DNA of 64,000 nt from the NCBI RefSeq assembly GCF_002355515.1, contig NZ_AP014809.1, positions 3,310,501 through 3,374,500 of the forward strand. Direction: 5' to 3'. The DNA is from Methylorubrum populi (GTDB lineage Bacteria > Pseudomonadota > Alphaproteobacteria > Rhizobiales > Beijerinckiaceae). This document shows, piece by piece, positions 19,341-29,242 of this stretch. A program made the translations under genes and the position numbers. The notes beneath the pieces were generated by a model, which was not told the origin of the DNA, ran no database searches, and saw only the letters and a list, made by a program, of their open reading frames with translations. Every line of letters starts with the position of its first letter. Within the stretch, counting starts at the first letter, position 1.

Positions 19341-20750
19341 ATGCCGATCAACGTCCTGATGCCCGCGCTCTCCCCGACCATGGAGAAGGGCAACCTCGCC
19401 AAGTGGCTCAAGAAGGAGGGCGACGCCGTCAAGTCCGGTGACGTGATCGCCGAGATCGAGACCGACAAGGCGACCATGGAGGTCGAGGCGGTCGATGAGG
19501 GCGTGCTCGCCAAGATCCTCGTGGCCGAAGGCACCGCCGATGTGCCGGTCAACGAGCTGATCGCCCTGATTGCGGAGGAGGGCGAGGATCCGGGCAGCGT
19601 GCAGGCGCCCAAGGGGGGCGCCGAAGCGAAGACCGCCCCGGTCGAGCCGAAGAGCACCCCCGACCAGAACGCCGCGCCCGACGGCGCCCACGCCTCTTAT
19701 GCCCGGGTCGATCAGGCGCCCGAGGGCGCCAAGCCGAACGGCGCCGCGCAGCCCACCAGCCAGGGTTCCGGCGGCCGCGTCTTCGCCTCGCCGCTCGCCC
19801 GACGCATCGCCAAGCAGGAGGGCGTCGAACTCTCCGCGGTCAAGGGCTCGGGTCCGCATGGCCGCGTGATCCAGCGCGACGTGCAGGCGGCGATCGAGGG
19901 CGGCACGGCCAAGGCCGGCGCCGCGGCCAAGCCCGAGACCCAGGCCGCCGCTCCGGCGGCGGAGAAACCCGCTCCGAAGGCGGCCCCGGCGGGCGGCGCC
20001 CCGGCCGGTCTCAGCCTCGATCAGGTCAAGGGCTTCTACGAGAAGGGCAGCTTCGAGGAAGTGCCCCTCGACGGCATGCGCAAGACCATCGCCAAGCGTC
20101 TCACCGAGGCGATGCAGGTCGCCCCGCACTTCTATCTCACCGTCGATTGCGAACTCGACGCGCTGATGAAGCTGCGCGAGACGCTCAACGGCTCGGCCGG
20201 CAAGGACAAGGACGGCAAGCCGCTGTTCAAGCTCTCGGTGAACGACTTCGTTATCAAGGCGATGGGTCTCGCCCTTACCCGCGTTCCCGCCGCCAACGCC
20301 GTCTGGGCCGAGGACCGCATCCTGCGCTTCAAGCATGCCGAGGTCGGCGTCGCGGTGGCGATTGACGGCGGCCTGTTCACGCCGGTGATCCGCAAGGCCG
20401 ACCAGAAGACGCTCTCCGCCATCTCCAACGAGATGAAGGATTTCGCGAGCCGCGCCCGGGCGAAGAAGCTGAAGCCGGAGGAGTACCAGGGCGGCGTCAC
20501 CTCGGTCTCGAACCTCGGCATGTTCGGCATCAAGCACTTCACGGCGGTGATCAACCCGCCGCAATCGACAATCCTCGCGGTCGGCGCCGGCGAGAAGCGG
20601 GTCGTCGTCAAGGACGGTGCCCCGGCGGTGATCCAGGCCATGACCGCGACGCTCTCCTGCGATCATCGTGTCCTCGATGGGGCGCTCGGTGCCGAGCTGA
20701 TCGCCGCCTTCAAGGGCCTGATCGAGAACCCGATGGGAATGCTCGTCTGA
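19341..20750 (+). CDS. pdhC: Dihydrolipoamide acetyltransferase (PDH E2)
   Basis: Core E2 of pyruvate dehydrogenase, transferring acetyl from lipoamide to CoA. 469 residues: one lipoyl domain (1-80, lipoyl lysine K43), an Ala/Pro-rich linker, a peripheral-subunit-binding domain (about 147-185, VFASPLARRIAKQEGVEL), a second linker and the acyltransferase domain (about 235-469). The active-site motif CDHRVLDGALGAELI is near the end. Its lipoyl domain is very similar to the one on pdhB, which points to duplication. It is 33 bases after the DUF5076 gene. Confidence 0.97.
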   Translation: MPINVLMPALSPTMEKGNLAKWLKKEGDAVKSGDVIAEIETDKATMEVEAVDEGVLAKILVAEGTADVPVNELIALIAEEGEDPGSVQAPKGGAEAKTAPVEPKSTPDQNAAPDGAHASYARVDQAPEGAKPNGAAQPTSQGSGGRVFASPLARRIAKQEGVELSAVKGSGPHGRVIQRDVQAAIEGGTAKAGAAAKPETQAAAPAAEKPAPKAAPAGGAPAGLSLDQVKGFYEKGSFEEVPLDGMRKTIAKRLTEAMQVAPHFYLTVDCELDALMKLRETLNGSAGKDKDGKPLFKLSVNDFVIKAMGLALTRVPAANAVWAEDRILRFKHAEVGVAVAIDGGLFTPVIRKADQKTLSAISNEMKDFASRARAKKLKPEEYQGGVTSVSNLGMFGIKHFTAVINPPQSTILAVGAGEKRVVVKDGAPAVIQAMTATLSCDHRVLDGALGAELIAAFKGLIENPMGMLV

Positions 20751-20943
20751 GGTCAGCCGACACGAACCTCCGACCTGTTCTCTCGGGGATGTGTTGGAGG
20801 GCCGGGCGGTTCGCAACGGAGCACACCAGCGTCGTCCGTCCGGTGCCGACCGCCCCCATCCTCTCATCCGCGACTGCGGCCCGAACGGCGCCATCCCCAC
20901 TCTCGACCCCGCCCCGGAAGAGGGAGGGGAGCAGGAGGCCTTG

Positions 20944-22383
20944 ATGTCCGAAACCTACGACGTCCTTATCATCGGCGCGGGGCCCGGCGGCTACGTGACC
21001 GCGATCCGCGCTGCACAGCTCGGCTTCAAGACCGCCGTGGTCGATCGTGAACATCTCGGCGGCATCTGCCTGAACTGGGGCTGCATCCCGACCAAGGCGC
21101 TGCTGCGCTCGGCCGAGATCTACCACTACATGCAGCACGCCTCCGATTACGGGCTCTCGGCCAAGGAGGTCAGCTTCGACGCGGCGGCGATCGTGAAGCG
21201 CTCCCGCGGCGTGTCGGGCCGGCTCAACGGCGGCGTAGGCATGCTGCTGAAGAAGAACAAGGTCGACGTGATCTGGGGCGAGGCCTCGATCGATGCGGCC
21301 GCCAAGGGCAACGAGCCCGGCAAGGTGACGGTCAAGGAGACCAAGCGGGCGGAGCCGCCGAAGGGCGCCAAGGGCGCCGGCACCTATTCGGCCAAGCACA
21401 TCATCGTCGCGACCGGCGCGCGGCCCCGCGTGCTGCCCGGCATCGAGCCCGACAAGAAGCAGATCTGGACATATTACGAGGCCATGGTGCCGGAGGCGAT
21501 GCCCAAGAGCCTGCTGGTGATGGGCTCCGGCGCCATCGGCATCGAGTTCGCCTCGTTCTACCGGACCATGGGCGCCGAGGTGACGGTGATCGAGCTGCTG
21601 CCGCAGATCCTCCCCGTCGAGGATGCGGAGATCGCCGGCCTCGCCCGCAAGCGCTTCGAGAAGCAGGGCATCAAGATTCTCACCGGCGCCAAGGTGACGA
21701 AGGTCGAAAAGGGCGCCAACTCCGTCACCGCCACGGTGGAGGACGACAAGGGCAAGACGCAGCAGCTCACCGCCGAGAAGCTGATCTCGGCCGTCGGTGT
21801 CGTCGGCAATATCGAGAATCTCGGGCTCGAGAAGCTCGGGGTGAAGATCGAGCGCGGCGTCGTCGTCACCGACGGGCTCGGTCGCACCAACGTGCCGGGC
21901 ATCTACGCCATCGGCGACGTGGCCGGTCCGCCGATGCTCGCCCACAAGGCCGAGCACGAGGGCGTCATCTGCATCGAGACCATCAAGGGCCTGCACACGC
22001 ACCCGATGGACAAGGGCAAGATCCCGGGCTGCACCTATTGCCACCCGCAGATCGCCAGTGTCGGCATCACCGAGGGGAAGGCCAAGGATCTCGGTCTCTC
22101 GATCAAGGTCGGCCGCTTCCCCTTCGCGGGCAACGGCAAGGCGATCGCGCTGGGTGAGCCGGATGGTCTGATCAAGACGATTTTCGATGCCAAGACCGGC
22201 CAGCTGCTCGGTGCCCACATGATTGGTGCCGAAGTGACCGAGCTGATCCAGGGTTATGTCGTCGCGATGACCCTCGAGACGACCGAGGAAGAGCTGATGC
22301 ACACGGTCTTCCCGCATCCGACGCTCTCCGAGATGATGCACGAGAGCGTACTCGACGCCTACGGTCGGGTGATCCACACCTGA
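20944..22383 (+). CDS. lpd: Dihydrolipoyl dehydrogenase (E3)
   Basis: FAD enzyme that reoxidises dihydrolipoamide with NAD+. 479 residues from MSETYDVL. An FAD-binding GAGPGGYVTAIRAAQ comes first, and the redox disulphide is GGICLNWGCIPTK (C42, C47). The NAD-binding loop is GSGAIGIEFASFY, and the C-terminal HTVFPHPTLSEMMHE carries the His-Glu pair of the partner active site. A lysine/glycine-rich insertion (about 118-145) interrupts the first domain. It ends the pdh operon before a strong terminator. Confidence 0.97.
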   Translation: MSETYDVLIIGAGPGGYVTAIRAAQLGFKTAVVDREHLGGICLNWGCIPTKALLRSAEIYHYMQHASDYGLSAKEVSFDAAAIVKRSRGVSGRLNGGVGMLLKKNKVDVIWGEASIDAAAKGNEPGKVTVKETKRAEPPKGAKGAGTYSAKHIIVATGARPRVLPGIEPDKKQIWTYYEAMVPEAMPKSLLVMGSGAIGIEFASFYRTMGAEVTVIELLPQILPVEDAEIAGLARKRFEKQGIKILTGAKVTKVEKGANSVTATVEDDKGKTQQLTAEKLISAVGVVGNIENLGLEKLGVKIERGVVVTDGLGRTNVPGIYAIGDVAGPPMLAHKAEHEGVICIETIKGLHTHPMDKGKIPGCTYCHPQIASVGITEGKAKDLGLSIKVGRFPFAGNGKAIALGEPDGLIKTIFDAKTGQLLGAHMIGAEVTELIQGYVVAMTLETTEEELMHTVFPHPTLSEMMHESVLDAYGRVIHT

Positions 22384-22409
22384 ACGGATCGGCGAGGGCC
22401 GAATGTCTT

Positions 22410-22464
22410 CGAAGGGTGCGCCGGAGCGGGCTCGATGCCGCGCTCGGGCGCACCCTTCGTTTTT
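22410..22464 (+). terminator. Rho-independent terminator of the pdh-lpd operon
   Basis: Long hairpin with outer arms CGAAGGGTGCGCC (22410-22422) and GGCGCACCCTTCG (22447-22459), extended by an inner imperfect stem, followed by TTTTT. It starts 27 bases after lpd. Confidence 0.88.
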
Positions 22465-22627
22465 CCGGCAATGCCTCTGACCTCGCCCCATCCCGCGCGG
22501 GTCGGTACGAATTTAGCGGTGGATGGTGGTAACGGTACGGATTGAATACGCTTTGGTTGCATCTTCGCCGATAAGGCCTCGCGTATACCGGGCGTCAAGC
22601 GCCCGTGCTGCGAAGATCGGCCGATCC

Positions 22628-22780
22628 ATGATCCTACGTGTCCTCCTGCTCATCATCGGCCTCGTGGGCATCTACGCGTCGCTGACGGCGATGCAGGTTC
22701 ATCTCTACGTCACGCTGCTGCTGCTGTTCCTTTGTGCCGGGCCGCTGAGCTACGTCGTCTTCCGTGAGGAGCACGAGTAG
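22628..22780 (+). CDS. Small two-helix membrane protein
   Basis: 50 residues, almost wholly hydrophobic, with two predicted transmembrane helices (MILRVLLLIIGLVGIYASL and HLYVTLLLLFLCAGPLSYVV) and an acidic tail FREEHE. Function is unknown. The start follows GATCGGCCGATCC, without a strong RBS. It lies alone between the pdh terminator and the convergent YoaK-type gene. Confidence 0.5.
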   Translation: MILRVLLLIIGLVGIYASLTAMQVHLYVTLLLLFLCAGPLSYVVFREEHE

Positions 22781-22891
22781 ACGCTGCCGGTCGAACGACG
22801 CTTCCATGATTGGCGCAATCCTAGGCCCCAGCGCCGCTGGCCATCACCGTCGAGGACATCGATCCCCCGGCGGGGCAGCCCTGGAACGAAC

Positions 22892-23599
22892 TCAAGACGC
22901 GTTCAGTCGACGCGCTGAAGCAATACCGGCGAGCGCCAACAGAGCCAGCAATCCGGCGGCGACGAACAGAAGGGCGCTGCCGAGAACGCGCCACGCCATT
23001 ACCCCCATCATGCCGCCGGCCAGGAAGGCCGCCACCGTCACTGCGTAGAGATACATCTTCTCCCGATCCGGGCTCGACCCGTCGCCACCGCGCGACAGCA
23101 GACGTGCCAGACCGATCCCGAGATCCGTCACCATGCCGGTCACATGGGTCGTGCGCACGCGGGCATCGGTGATCTGCGTGATCGTCGCGTTCTGCAGGCC
23201 GAGCAGGAAGCTGAGGCCCGTCACGAGAACAGCCCCCTGCCAGACCCCGGGCAGCGAGAGGCCGAGAACGCCGAGACTGACGAGCAGCAGGGCCTCCGTC
23301 AGCACGCTGTAGGCGTAGACGCCACCGAGCCGGTGCTGACGGCCCGCGCTGATGAGCATCGTGGCGCTCATGGCACCCGCCAGGAAGGCGGTGATGAGGG
23401 CCAGAATCGGCAGTGCGCGCGCCACCTCGCCGAGGCCGAGGTGATCGGCCACTGCCGAGACGTTGCCGGTCATGTTCGAGGAGAACGTCCCGAAGGCGCA
23501 GAAGCCGGCGGCGTTCAGCGCACCGGCGATCCCCGCGAACGACCCGGCAAGGCGCCGGTCGATGCCTGGCGTTCGGCTTTGGCCTTCCTGGACGAGCAT
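22892..23599 (-). CDS. YoaK/DUF1275 family membrane protein
   Basis: 235-residue inner-membrane protein with about six hydrophobic helices. The N-terminal motif AGSFAGIAGALNAAGFCAFGTFSSNMTGNVSAV matches the DUF1275 pattern of proteins annotated as YoaK (opening helix, then a conserved SNMTGN loop). The family is widespread and its transported substrate, if any, is unknown. It ends with a short basic tail. It is divergent from the region leading to the glycine-rich secreted protein. Confidence 0.85.
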   Translation of the reverse strand: MLVQEGQSRTPGIDRRLAGSFAGIAGALNAAGFCAFGTFSSNMTGNVSAVADHLGLGEVARALPILALITAFLAGAMSATMLISAGRQHRLGGVYAYSVLTEALLLVSLGVLGLSLPGVWQGAVLVTGLSFLLGLQNATITQITDARVRTTHVTGMVTDLGIGLARLLSRGGDGSSPDREKMYLYAVTVAAFLAGGMMGVMAWRVLGSALLFVAAGLLALLALAGIASARRLNAS

Positions 23600-23934
23600 G
23601 GGCGGGAACCAGCGATCGAAAAGTCAGGGTCGCGACCAGTGTAACCGCAAGATTCCTTACGTGACCTGGCCAACCGTCCGATTGTCTCGCGCCGTCGAGG
23701 CGTCGATGCTTTTTCTCGGCCGTTTGATGCTTCTGATGGCCGTACCTCTCTTGGTCACCGTCGTTCTTCCCTCGTCGTGAGCGAAGGCCCGGAGGTGATC
23801 ATGGATCGCCCCTCTGCGGGCAGCCGACCCCTTCGGAAGCGCTTCGATCCCTTTCCGGCCAGCCGGAAACTGCGCCGCCGATGCGGCGTTGGCCAGATGT
23901 GCTCGAGAAGACTGACGCGCGGGAGGGTGTGTCT
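23600..23934. other. 335-base spacer between YoaK-type and glycine-rich protein genes
   Basis: It holds the upstream region of the minus-strand YoaK-type gene and of the plus-strand secreted protein. Apart from one possible 24-residue hydrophobic peptide listed separately, I see no gene, repeat or recognised operator. Confidence 0.5.
23706..23780 (+). CDS. Possible 24-residue membrane peptide
   Basis: ATG at 23706 follows GAGG at a five-base spacing and opens a frame of 24 residues that is wholly hydrophobic after the first arginine (LMLLMAVPLLVTVVLP). It would form a single membrane helix. Such peptides exist in bacteria, but chance frames of this length are common, so this is only a candidate. 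Confidence 0.2.
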   Translation: MLFLGRLMLLMAVPLLVTVVLPSS

Positions 23935-24441
23935 ATGGCGACGATCGGGACGCTTCGGTTCGGCCTCTTCATCCTGAGTCTCGGGCTCGGCGGTGCCCCG
24001 GCCCCGGCGCAGACCGCTGCCGGTACGGGGGTGCCCTCCGGCTTCACAGCGCCTGGCCTTCCCTTCGGCCCCACCTCGACGGTCCCGACGGTCGCGGCAC
24101 CGACCCCGACCATGGCCCTCGCCAATCCCGGGGGCCTGAGCTTCGGCGGTGGGTCGGGGATTTCCGGCCTCGGTGCGTCGAGACCGGGCATGGCCACCAG
24201 TGCCGGCGGCTTGAGTCTCGGCAGCGGCGGTGCATCCACCGCAATCGGGGGCGCCGGCCTCGCGTCCGGCGGCGGCGGGGTCGCAACCTCGGCACGGCGG
24301 CCGCTGGACGACGTGACGGGCAGTATCGGGTCGGGCGGAGGCGGGGCGCCGGCGGGCGCCGGCATCTCCGGCGGCGCCGGCTTCTCCCGACGGCCAACCG
24401 ACGCTTATTTCGACCCGCTCATCGGCTCCGGCATGCGCTGA
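23935..24441 (+). CDS. Secreted glycine/serine-rich low-complexity protein
   Basis: 168 residues. The signal peptide (IGTLRFGLFILSLGLGGAPA) ends near APAQ-TAAG. The mature protein is dominated by glycine, alanine, serine and threonine, with repeated GGxS/SGG units (SFGGGSGISGLG, SLGSGGASTAIGGAGLASGGG). The C-terminus reads RRPTDAYFDPLIGSGMR. It is probably an unstructured or beta-helical envelope protein; no enzyme motif is visible. RBS GGGAGGG precedes ATG 23935. Confidence 0.6.
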   Translation: MATIGTLRFGLFILSLGLGGAPAPAQTAAGTGVPSGFTAPGLPFGPTSTVPTVAAPTPTMALANPGGLSFGGGSGISGLGASRPGMATSAGGLSLGSGGASTAIGGAGLASGGGGVATSARRPLDDVTGSIGSGGGGAPAGAGISGGAGFSRRPTDAYFDPLIGSGMR

Positions 24442-24558
24442 CGACATGGATTGCGATCGCGGGAGAGGATGTCCACAGCCTCGATCGGTCTCCGTAAGGT
24501 CTCGTTAACCATTTCGGCATGTTCTATCTTCGTTCTCACACCGAGTCGGAGAGAGACC

Positions 24559-24819
24559 ATGCCCAAGCCCCAGACGGTCGAGCGCAGTCACGGCACCGAC
24601 GCCCGCTTCGCGGGTTCGGGACGGGAGAGGGCAGCTGCCTGCCCCGTAGAAGACATCGCCCAGGCCTATCTCAGCAGCACGCAGGGCGATGCGGGGATCG
24701 CCCTGCGCTGCGCCATCACCGACGCGCTATCGGATCTGATGGAGGCCGAGCGCCGAGCCCGCGAGAACAGCCGCCTCATTTCCCGTGGCTTCGTCCGCAG
24801 CGCGTCGCGGGATCGATGA
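24559..24819 (+). CDS. Hypothetical small cytoplasmic protein
   Basis: 86 residues, unrecognised. The N-terminal third is polar and disordered; the rest is helical (VEDIAQAYLSSTQGDAGIALRCAITDALSDLM, with a charged tail ERRARENSRLISRGF). There is no signal peptide. RBS GGAGAGA lies directly before ATG. The frame has GC-rich third positions like its neighbours, which supports coding. Confidence 0.5.
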   Translation: MPKPQTVERSHGTDARFAGSGRERAAACPVEDIAQAYLSSTQGDAGIALRCAITDALSDLMEAERRARENSRLISRGFVRSASRDR

Positions 24820-24917
24820 ACGCCGGAGACGACGTCACCTTCGTGGCGTTGAGACGCACCGCTTGAAGCGCGGCCCGAGGAGGGCATGTTGCAGGCATCG
24901 AAGTCGGGACGATCGCC

Positions 24918-25547
24918 ATGCGCCTGCCTCTCCTCAGATTTCTCGCGAGCCTCACCCTGATGGCCGCGGCTCCCGCGGCCCGGGCTGATCTCGTCATCGC
25001 CGTCGATAAGGATGCTCAGCGCATGAGTGTCGTGGTCGACGGCTCGACCCGCTACAACTGGCCCGTCTCGACGGGGGTCGCGGCCCATGACACGCCGAAC
25101 GGCAGCTACCGGCCATTCCGCATGGAGAAGAGTCACTTCTCCCGCGAGTGGGACAATGCGCCGATGCCCCATGCGATCTTCTTCACGCAGGTCGGCCACG
25201 CGATCCACGGGACGACCCACACCCGCCGGCTCGGCCGCGCCGCCTCGCATGGCTGCGTCCGCCTCTCGCAGCGCAACGCCGCCACGCTGTTCGCCCTCGT
25301 GAGGCAGCAGAAGATGGCCAACACCCGGGTCGTCATCGACGGCAGCGTCGGGGACGCTCCGGTGGCCGGCGTCGAGAGGCCGACGCGGACCCGCTCCGCC
25401 CGGCGTGGCAACGACGAGGGTGTGGTGGCGGTGCGGTCCCGCGGCCGGGCCTGGGAGGACGAGGCGTACGGCCCGCCCGTCCGCCGCTCCCGGGACGTGT
25501 TCGACGAAGGCTACGGCGTCGGCGTGGGTTACGGCGATCTGTACTGA
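24918..25547 (+). CDS. L,D-transpeptidase (YkuD domain)
   Basis: Exported 209-residue enzyme of peptidoglycan cross-linking or protein anchoring. A signal peptide runs to about residue 22 (APAARA-DLVIAV). The YkuD catalytic motif is HAIHGTTHTRRLGRAASHGC, continuing with VRLS; the cysteine in SHGC is the nucleophile. The domain occupies about 24-145. The C-terminal 60 residues are arginine/glycine-rich and probably disordered, ending in a Gly/Tyr-rich run (GYGVGVGYGDLY). It converges with the sugar dehydrogenase gene. Confidence 0.92.
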   Translation: MRLPLLRFLASLTLMAAAPAARADLVIAVDKDAQRMSVVVDGSTRYNWPVSTGVAAHDTPNGSYRPFRMEKSHFSREWDNAPMPHAIFFTQVGHAIHGTTHTRRLGRAASHGCVRLSQRNAATLFALVRQQKMANTRVVIDGSVGDAPVAGVERPTRTRSARRGNDEGVVAVRSRGRAWEDEAYGPPVRRSRDVFDEGYGVGVGYGDLY

Positions 25548-25569
25548 CGCCTGACGGGGCGCGGTCGGA

Positions 25570-26916
25570 TCAATTCGACGCCGTCGCGCCGGTCACCCGC
25601 CAGACCGTGTTGCCGACATCGTCGGTCACCAGCAGCGCACCGGTTCTGTCGATCGCCACGCCGACGGGCCGTCCTTGCGCCTTCTCGTCGGCGTTGAGGA
25701 AGCTGGTCAGCGCATCCACGGGCGCGCCGACGGGCTTGCCGGCCTGAAACGGCACGTAGATCACCTTGTAGCCGCTCTTCGGGCGACGGTTCCACGAGCC
25801 GTGCTGGGCCACGAACAGACCGCTCTTCCAGGCCTCCGGCAAAGTCGAGTTCATCGAGAAGGCGATACCGAGGGAGGCCGTGTGCGTGCCGACGGCGTAG
25901 TCGGGCGCGATGGCCGATCTCACCTTTTCCGGCTGCGGCGGCTGCACCCGTTCGTCCACGTGTTGACCCCAGTAGCTCCAGGGCCAGCCGTAGAAGGCCC
26001 CTTCCTTCACGCGGGTGATGTAGTCGGGCACCAGATCGCTGCCGATCTCGTCGCGCTCGTTCACCGCGGTCCACAACTCGCCCGTCGCCGGCTCGAAGGC
26101 GAGGCCATTCGGGTTGCGCAGGCCGGTGGCGTATTCGCGCATCGCCTTGGTAGCGAGGGTGTATTCCCAGATCGCGGCACGGCCCTTCTCGATATCGAGG
26201 CCGTTCTCGCCGACATTGCTGTTCGAGCCGACGGTGATGAAGAGCTTCTTCCCGTCCGGGCTCGCAACGACGTTCTTGGTCCAGTGGTGATTGATACCGG
26301 AGGGCAGGTCGACGACCTTTTCCGGGGTTGCCGTGATCTCGGTCTGCCCCTCGGAATAGGGGATGCGGACGAGCGCGTCGGCATTCGCCACGTAGAGGTC
26401 GGAGCCGACGAGGGCCATCCCGAAGGGGGAGGTCAGCCCCTTGAGGAAGACGTGGCGTTCCTCGGCCACGCCGTCGCCGTCCCGGTCGCGCAGGAGCACG
26501 ATGCGGTCGGCGCTGGCGCCGCCGGCCCCTGCCATGCTCTTCACCTTGTCGGCGACCCAATCAGTGATGCTGGTGGAATGATCGCCGGATTTCGGCGCTT
26601 GGCTCTCGGCGACGAGCACGTCGCCGTTGGGCAGGACGTAGGGCCAGCGCGGATGGTCGAGCCCGGTGGCGAAGCGGGCGACGCTCAAGCCCTGCGCCGC
26701 CTTCGGATTGGCGCCTTCGCTCCAGCCCGCCACGCGGGCGATGTTGACGGTGGGCATCAGCGTCGGGTTCGGTGCCGGCAGGGTCGGGTTCGAGCCGCTG
26801 CTCGCCGCCACGTCGAGGGCGGCGGATTCCGGATAGACGACGAAACGCAGGAACGCCGCTCCACCGAGCAGAACGACGGCGAGCGCGGCGAGGCCGATCT
26901 TGGCGGAGGTACGCAT
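25570..26916 (-). CDS. PQQ-dependent sugar (glucose/sorbosone) dehydrogenase-like beta-propeller
   Basis: 448-residue membrane-anchored or periplasmic six-bladed propeller of the GDH-B/sorbosone dehydrogenase family. A single N-terminal helix (about 7-28) is followed by the propeller. Recognisable segments are [81 protein letters not shown] and [17 protein letters not shown]. The family oxidises sugars with PQQ, or is of unknown substrate in many bacteria. A small gene overlaps its transcription unit upstream. Confidence 0.87.
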   Translation of the reverse strand: MRTSAKIGLAALAVVLLGGAAFLRFVVYPESAALDVAASSGSNPTLPAPNPTLMPTVNIARVAGWSEGANPKAAQGLSVARFATGLDHPRWPYVLPNGDVLVAESQAPKSGDHSTSITDWVADKVKSMAGAGGASADRIVLLRDRDGDGVAEERHVFLKGLTSPFGMALVGSDLYVANADALVRIPYSEGQTEITATPEKVVDLPSGINHHWTKNVVASPDGKKLFITVGSNSNVGENGLDIEKGRAAIWEYTLATKAMREYATGLRNPNGLAFEPATGELWTAVNERDEIGSDLVPDYITRVKEGAFYGWPWSYWGQHVDERVQPPQPEKVRSAIAPDYAVGTHTASLGIAFSMNSTLPEAWKSGLFVAQHGSWNRRPKSGYKVIYVPFQAGKPVGAPVDALTSFLNADEKAQGRPVGVAIDRTGALLVTDDVGNTVWRVTGATASN

Positions 26917-26936
26917 CGAAACCTCGACGAAGCGGG

Positions 26937-27152
26937 TCAGGCGAGTGTCGCAGCGGCCTGCGCGGCAACCTCGTCCGCCCCGGGATGGCGGCGGGTGGAA
27001 TAGTAGAGCCCAATCGCATTCCAGAACGCGTCGCGCTGCTCGACAGTGAAGCGCTGCAGGGACGCCTCCAGCGCGGCGCGGCCCGCCACAGCGGCCTCCT
27101 CGCGCATCCGCTCATCGAAGGCGACCGGCGATTCCGCGCTCGCTTCCACCAT
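26937..27152 (-). CDS. Small helical protein upstream of sugar dehydrogenase
   Basis: 71 residues, unknown. Acidic N-terminal half and a helical middle ([22 protein letters not shown]), then [21 protein letters not shown]. It ends 20 bases before the dehydrogenase start, so the two are probably one operon. ATG 27152 is preferred, with AAGG ahead of it; the longer frame upstream is a low-quality extension. Confidence 0.55.
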   Translation of the reverse strand: MVEASAESPVAFDERMREEAAVAGRAALEASLQRFTVEQRDAFWNAIGLYYSTRRHPGADEVAAQAAATLA

Positions 27153-27360
27153 GGCCCGGTCCTTCAATGACGACGCTCCAGCGCGATCAACGCCCAAGCT
27201 CGCCACTCTGTTCAATCGGCGGCGCAGGATCGCGCAGGTCGGGCGTGTGCCAAAGGACACACCCCCCTGGATTCGTCGTCCAGGCTTAACAGTTTCTTTG
27301 CTCCTGTGGGCGGAATGGTCCAGCTTGGCCATCCAGCGTCGTCAGCCTTCAGGAGCCTGC

Positions 27361-28098
27361 ATGCAAGCCGACCGGACCTTCCGTCTTCTCTGCCTTTTTG
27401 GGCTAGCGCTGACCGGTTCGGGTCTTGGGGGATGCGGCTTGCTTCCGCATCAGGCTGAGCTGACGACAGGTTCGATCGCGACGAACGCCAAGGTCGTGCA
27501 GGCGCCGACCGCCGCCGACAAGGAATGCCTCGCCCGGGCGATGTATTTCGAGTCGATCCGCAGCGACGATGACGGGCTCCTCGCCGTCGGGACCGTCGTG
27601 ATGAACCGCCTCGACGCGCCGGCCTATCCCGGCCGGATCTGCGAGGTCGTCGGCCAGAAGCGGCAGTTCGCCAACGGCGTGCTGACCAAACCCGTGCGTG
27701 AGCAGGACCGGCAGCGCCTTGAGAAGGTCGCGGACGCGCTGCTCGCTGGCAAGCGCCACGAGGGCGTTGGCCCGGCGCTGCACTTCCACACCGCGGGCTA
27801 CAAGTTCCCGTACAACAACATGCACTACGTCGCCGCGGCCGGCGGCAACGTCTTCTACGAGAAGAGCGATCGCGAGGGTTACCTGCCGGCGGTGCAGCCC
27901 CGCGCCGTTGTGCAGATGGCTTCCGGCCGCCTGATGCCGCTCCAGGTCGCCGCAGCGAATTCCGGCATGATCGGCCTGCCGCTCACCGGCCGCGTCCAGC
28001 CGACGCTGACCGCCGAGTACACCGCGCCGACGGCGCCCGAACTGCGCATCCCCGGCCCGGCCCGCTACGCCTCGGCCCCCGGACGCGACAAGCACTAG
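27361..28098 (+). CDS. SleB-like cell wall hydrolase, lipoprotein
   Basis: 245 residues. A lipoprotein signal ends with GSGLGGCG, the cysteine being the lipidated residue, so it should sit in the inner or outer membrane. The hydrolase_2/SleB domain spans about 55-160: CLARAMYFESIRSDDDGLLAVG carries the expected catalytic glutamate, followed by VVMNRLDAPAYPGRICEVV and FANGVLTKPV. It is expected to cut peptidoglycan glycan strands. The C-terminal part is low-complexity. It stands between a divergent pair and lipA. Confidence 0.85.
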   Translation: MQADRTFRLLCLFGLALTGSGLGGCGLLPHQAELTTGSIATNAKVVQAPTAADKECLARAMYFESIRSDDDGLLAVGTVVMNRLDAPAYPGRICEVVGQKRQFANGVLTKPVREQDRQRLEKVADALLAGKRHEGVGPALHFHTAGYKFPYNNMHYVAAAGGNVFYEKSDREGYLPAVQPRAVVQMASGRLMPLQVAAANSGMIGLPLTGRVQPTLTAEYTAPTAPELRIPGPARYASAPGRDKH

Positions 28099-28231
28099 AA
28101 ACTGTCACCGGGCAGGGTTACGGCCGGGGCGGGTTGTCGCCCCCGCCCTATGCGCAGAGTGCGCGAGGCCTTAAGTCAGGGACGCGGCCGGGCGGACCGG
28201 CCCGGCTCCCGTGAGGCTCCCCCGCATCGCC

Positions 28232-29236
28232 ATGGCCGTCGTCCTCGATCTACTGAACAACGACACCCGGCCCAAGCTGGATGTGCCCGCGCGTCCGCGC
28301 CATCCCGAGAAGGCGCATCGGCCCGACACCGCCATCCAGCGCAAGCCGGACTGGATCCGGGTGAAGGCGCCGGGCTCGAAACTCTGGGCCGAGACCAAGG
28401 ACATCGTTCGCGCCAACAATCTGGTGACCGTCTGCGAGGAGGCGGGCTGCCCCAATATCGGCGAGTGCTGGGAGAAGCGGCACGCCACCTTCATGATCAT
28501 GGGCGACACCTGCACGCGGGCCTGCTCGTTCTGCAACGTGCGCACCGGCCTGCCGGACGCGCTCGACGCGGCCGAGCCGGAGAAGGTCGCCGACGCGGTG
28601 GCCAAGCTCGGCCTCCACCACGTCGTCGTCACCTCGGTGGACCGCGACGACCTCAAGGATGGCGGCGCCGAGCATTTCTCGCGGACCATCGCCGCGATCC
28701 GGAGGGCGAGTTCCGGCACCACCGTCGAGATCCTGACGCCCGACTTCCTGCGCAAGCCCGGCGCCCTCGAAGTCGTGGTCGCGGCCAAGCCCGACGTGTT
28801 CAACCACAACCTCGAGACCGTGCCCGGCAAGTACGTGACCGTGCGGCCCGGCGCCCGCTACTTCCACTCCGTGCGCCTGCTGCAGCGGGTCAAGGAACTC
28901 GATCCGACGATCTTCACGAAATCCGGCATCATGGTCGGTCTCGGCGAGGAGCGGAACGAAGTCCTGCAGCTCATGGACGATCTGCGCTCTGCGGAGGTCG
29001 ACTTCCTCACCATCGGCCAATATCTGCAGCCCACCCGCAAGCACCATGAGGTCGTGCGCTTCGTGCCGCCGGACGAGTTCAAAGCCTACGAGACCACGGC
29101 CTATGCCAAGGGCTTCCTGCTGGTCTCGGCGACGCCGCTCACGCGCTCGTCGCATCACGCCGGCGAGGATTTCGCCCGCCTGAAGGCCGCCCGTCTGGCC
29201 AAGCTCGGGCCCGCCCCCGTCGCCGTCAGCGCCTGA
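28232..29236 (+). CDS. lipA: Lipoyl synthase
   Basis: Radical-SAM enzyme inserting two sulphurs into octanoyl-lysine to form lipoate on E2 and E1-beta lipoyl domains. 334 residues from [10 protein letters not shown] (an upstream ATG at 28211 is also in frame). Two iron-sulphur sites are seen: the auxiliary cluster [12 protein letters not shown] and the radical-SAM triad CTRACSFC. The C-terminal serine ligand occurs in [10 protein letters not shown]. Location near pdhB/pdhC/lpd fits its role. A Coq10/RatA gene follows at six bases. Confidence 0.97.
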   Translation: MAVVLDLLNNDTRPKLDVPARPRHPEKAHRPDTAIQRKPDWIRVKAPGSKLWAETKDIVRANNLVTVCEEAGCPNIGECWEKRHATFMIMGDTCTRACSFCNVRTGLPDALDAAEPEKVADAVAKLGLHHVVVTSVDRDDLKDGGAEHFSRTIAAIRRASSGTTVEILTPDFLRKPGALEVVVAAKPDVFNHNLETVPGKYVTVRPGARYFHSVRLLQRVKELDPTIFTKSGIMVGLGEERNEVLQLMDDLRSAEVDFLTIGQYLQPTRKHHEVVRFVPPDEFKAYETTAYAKGFLLVSATPLTRSSHHAGEDFARLKAARLAKLGPAPVAVSA

Positions 29237-29242
29237 GCCCGA

